Source of the DNA: Variovorax sp. RA8
GTDB taxonomy: Bacteria > Pseudomonadota > Gammaproteobacteria > Burkholderiales > Burkholderiaceae_C
Assembly: GCF_901827175.1 (NCBI RefSeq)
Contig: NZ_LR594662.1
Coordinates: 5,704,001-5,768,000 of the forward strand
Direction: 5' to 3'
DNA: 64,000 bases
The translations under genes were made by a program, and so were the position numbers. The number at the start of each line of letters is the position of its first letter. Position 1 is the first letter of the stretch. The notes under the pieces are model-generated. The model did no database searches and was not told the DNA's origin. It saw only the letters and a program-made list of their open reading frames with translations. Shown piece by piece: positions 61,891 through 64,000 of this stretch.

Positions 61891-62595
61891 TTAAAGGCCC
61901 TGCGTCTCTCGCCAGGCCCGCGCCTCGCTGAAATGGCCGCAACCGATGAAAGGCGCCGGTGGGCGTAGAGCCGAAAGCGGCGAGGGATGGTTCGCGGATA
62001 GCACCTTGTGGCGGCGGCTGTCGATCAGCGCGCGCTTGCTCTGCGCATGCGATCCCCACAGCATGAACACCACCGGGCGCTCGCCCTCGGCCACTTGGCG
62101 AATCACGGCATCGGTCAGCACTTCCCAGCCCCGGCCGGAATGACTGGCCGGCTGGCCCTCCTCTACCGTCAGGCAGGTGTTGAGCAGCAGCACGCCGTGG
62201 GTGGCCCATTTGACCAGGCTGCCGCCCGGCTCGGGGAAGCGCGGCGGCGGGGTGCCCAGATCGCGCTCCAGCTCCTTGAAGATGTTGCGCAGCGACGGCG
62301 GCAGGGCCACGCCCGGCGCCACGGAGAAGGCGAGTCCCTCGGCCTGGCCACGCCCGTGGTACGGATCCTGGCCCAGGATCACGACGCGCACGGCCTCCGG
62401 CGGCGTGAGCTCGAGGGCTCGCAATGGCCGCGGCGGAAAGATGGCGGCGCCAGCCTTCAGCCGCTCATGCAGGAAGTCGATCAGCTTGAGGCCGGCCGGC
62501 GAGCCGAAGAACTCGTCGACCAGGGGCTCCCACCCCGGCGCCACCGGCCAATCGGCCGGATCGCTGCTGGCCAGCTGGGTGGACGGCGCGCTCAT
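61891..62595 (-). CDS. ung: Uracil-DNA glycosylase
   Basis: 234 residues from ATG 62595. Water-activating loop VVILGQDPYHGRGQAEGLAF with the catalytic aspartate, uracil-binding GVLLLNTCLTVEEG and the minor-groove loop ANHPSPLSALR with the catalytic histidine. Removes uracil from DNA. The start codon is the end of a 61-bp junction repeat that begins in the trpC stop codon. The 139 bp between ung and tRNA-Tyr hold no gene. Confidence 0.97.
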   Translation of the reverse strand: MSAPSTQLASSDPADWPVAPGWEPLVDEFFGSPAGLKLIDFLHERLKAGAAIFPPRPLRALELTPPEAVRVVILGQDPYHGRGQAEGLAFSVAPGVALPPSLRNIFKELERDLGTPPPRFPEPGGSLVKWATHGVLLLNTCLTVEEGQPASHSGRGWEVLTDAVIRQVAEGERPVVFMLWGSHAQSKRALIDSRRHKVLSANHPSPLSALRPPAPFIGCGHFSEARAWRETQGL

Positions 62596-62653
62596 ATGGC
62601 AACCTCGGCCCTGCGGGCTGCGATATTCGCCTTGGGAACGGCCCGGCGGCTCA
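62593..62653 (-). repeat. Gene-junction repeat between trpC and ung
   Basis: 61 bp, from the trpC stop (TGAGCCGCCGGGCCG) to the ung start (CATATGAGC). It matches the livH-livM units in order: TGAGCCGCC-GGCCG, AAGGCGAATA, GCAGCC-GCAGG, then (A)TGAGC. The sequence therefore supplies both the end of one gene and the start of the next. Confidence 0.75.
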
Positions 62654-63451
62654 TCGGAACAGATCGGCCAGCGCCTCGCCCGGCTCGTCAGCACGCATGA
62701 AGGCTTCGCCCACCAGGAAGGCATGGACGCCGGCGGCACGCAGCGTCGCCACGTCCTCGCGCAACGTGATGCCGGACTCGGTGACGAGCAGGCGATCCGC
62801 CGGAACCCTCGGCAGCAGCTCAAGCGTCGTCTGCACCGAGACCTCGAAGGTCCGCAGGTTACGGTTGTTGACACCGATAAGCGGGGTGCGCAGCTTCAGC
62901 GCCCGCTCGAGCTCGGCCGCATCGTGCACCTCCACCAGCACCGCCATGCCCAGCCCTGTCGCGATCGCCTCGAAATCGCGCATCTGCGCGTCATCCAGGG
63001 AGGCGGCGATCAGCAGGATCGCATCGGCGCCGATGGCCCGCGATTCGTAGACCTGATAGGCATCGACGATGAAGTCCTTTCGCAGCACCGGCAGCTCGCA
63101 GGAGGCGCGCGCCTGCTTGAGGTAGTCGATGCCGCCCTGGAAGAACTGGCGATCGGTCAACACCGAGAGGCAAGCCGCATTGACGGTGCCGTCGCCCTCG
63201 GCATAGCTCTGCGCGATGTCGGCCGGGATGAAGTCGGCGCGCAACACGCCCTTGCTCGGACTGGCCTTCTTGATCTCCGCGATCACTGCTGCCTGGCCGC
63301 CCGCGATCTTGGTGCGCAGCGCGCCGATGAAGTCGCGCGTGAGCACCCGGCTCTCGGCATCTATGCGGATCGCCTCGAACGGGCGCATCTTGAGCGCCGC
63401 AGCCACCTCTTCCCGCTTGACGGCAACGATCTTCTCGAGGATGTCGGACAT
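62651..63451 (-). CDS. trpC: Indole-3-glycerol-phosphate synthase
   Basis: 266 residues. [40 protein letters not shown] with the catalytic lysine, [20 protein letters not shown] and [23 protein letters not shown]-barrel enzyme of tryptophan synthesis, monofunctional (no TrpF fusion). Follows trpD by 12 bp. Confidence 0.97.
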   Translation of the reverse strand: MSDILEKIVAVKREEVAAALKMRPFEAIRIDAESRVLTRDFIGALRTKIAGGQAAVIAEIKKASPSKGVLRADFIPADIAQSYAEGDGTVNAACLSVLTDRQFFQGGIDYLKQARASCELPVLRKDFIVDAYQVYESRAIGADAILLIAASLDDAQMRDFEAIATGLGMAVLVEVHDAAELERALKLRTPLIGVNNRNLRTFEVSVQTTLELLPRVPADRLLVTESGITLREDVATLRAAGVHAFLVGEAFMRADEPGEALADLFR

Positions 63452-63463
63452 GCTTTCCCCTCC

Positions 63464-64000
63464 TCAGCCCGCATTGGTCGCCTGGACCAGTTCGGCCAGC
63501 TTGGCCTTCGCCGCGCCCGACTCCAGCGCCGCACGGGCACGCGCGATCCCGCCCGCCATCGAGTCGACCAGGTCAGCCGCATAGAGCGCCGCCCCTGCGT
63601 TGAGAACCACGATGTCGCGCGCCGGTCCCGGCTGGTTGTCCAGCACGCCGAGCAGCATCGCCTTCGATTGCTCGGGCGTCTCGACGCGCAGCGTGCGGTT
63701 GCTCGACATGGCAAAGCCGAAATCCTCGGGATGCAGCTCGTACTCGCGCACCTCCCCGTTCTTCAGCTCGCCGACCATGGTGGCAGCGCCGAGCGAGATC
63801 TCGTCCATGCCGTCGCGCCCGTAGACCACCAGCGCATGCTCGGCGCCCAGCCGCTGCAGCGCGCGCACCTGGATGCCGACCAGGTCCGGATGGAACACGC
63901 CCATCAGGATGTTCGGCGCGCCGGCCGGGTTGGTGAGAGGCCCCAGGATGTTGAAGATGGTCTTGATACCCAGTTCCTTGCGCACCGGCGCGACGTTCTT
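63464..64000 (-). CDS. trpD: Anthranilate phosphoribosyltransferase, C-terminal part (truncated by window end)
   Basis: The frame is open to base 64000, giving ~178 C-terminal residues. [52 protein letters not shown] and [20 protein letters not shown] are typical TrpD segments. Adds phosphoribosyl to anthranilate. Upstream of trpC in a trp(G)DC arrangement. Confidence 0.96.
   Translation of the reverse strand, partial: KNVAPVRKELGIKTIFNILGPLTNPAGAPNILMGVFHPDLVGIQVRALQRLGAEHALVVYGRDGMDEISLGAATMVGELKNGEVREYELHPEDFGFAMSSNRTLRVETPEQSKAMLLGVLDNQPGPARDIVVLNAGAALYAADLVDSMAGGIARARAALESGAAKAKLAELVQATNAG

Overview
The window is high-GC chromosomal DNA that reads like a Betaproteobacterium of the order Burkholderiales, probably Comamonadaceae or a close relative (Variovorax/Ramlibacter-like). 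The evidence is three orphan Bug-type receptors, a fused LivM-LivG transporter protein, DUF6285 and aminoglycoside-phosphotransferase-like genes beside acyl-CoA genes, and a tRNA-tuf-tRNA-secE-nusG-rpl-rpoBC block typical of that order. Family assignments come from reading the sequence, not from database searches.

1-28.3 kb is a catabolic region built around CoA thioesters. The plus-strand block (1-7.0 kb) holds the end of an acyl-CoA ligase, a crotonase, two Bug receptors, a nitronate monooxygenase, a small-molecule kinase, DUF6285 and an aldo/keto reductase. The minus-strand block (7.0-19.9 kb) holds two SMP-30 lactonases, an enoyl-CoA hydratase, a CaiB CoA-transferase, an uncharacterised protein, an acyl-CoA dehydrogenase, a complete LIV-type ABC importer, a quinone oxidoreductase and another kinase-like protein. 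From 20 to 28.3 kb come a third Bug receptor, MaoC hydratase, crotonase and SDR, then a thiolase-like protein with a DUF35 partner, a crotonase, and a Rieske oxygenase with its reductase. Palindromes of the FadR/GntR type (TGGT-N3-ACCA) sit in three promoter regions here, suggesting one regulon for oxidation of a ring or side-chain compound.

28.4-30.4 kb is a sparse stretch with a sortable-looking membrane protein, small secreted and hypothetical genes and probable gene remnants.

30.4-41.9 kb is an 11.5-kb integrative element in tRNA-Phe. A 35-bp exact copy of the tRNA 3' end lies at its left edge, and a tyrosine integrase lies next to the intact tRNA. Its cargo is lower in GC than its surroundings. 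The main cargo is a minus-strand operon of five overlapping genes: a MazG-like pyrophosphohydrolase, a HIT-like protein, an unknown protein with C-terminal membrane segments, a dGTPase/SAMHD1-like HD protein and a DNA methyltransferase. A second, different DNA methyltransferase faces it. I do not recognise this as a named system and consider it the best candidate for an undescribed defence module. A serine recombinase and three unknown genes fill the rest.

42-64 kb is core genome on the minus strand: an NtrY/NtrX-like two-component pair, DUF4390, rsmB, a LemA-like gene, rpoC, rpoB, rplL, rplJ, rplA, rplK, nusG, secE, tRNA-Trp, tuf, tRNA-Thr, tRNA-Gly, tRNA-Tyr, ung, trpC and the 3' part of trpD. 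A portable element of about 60 bp that starts in the stop codon of one gene and can end in the start codon of the next occurs at three gene junctions across the window.
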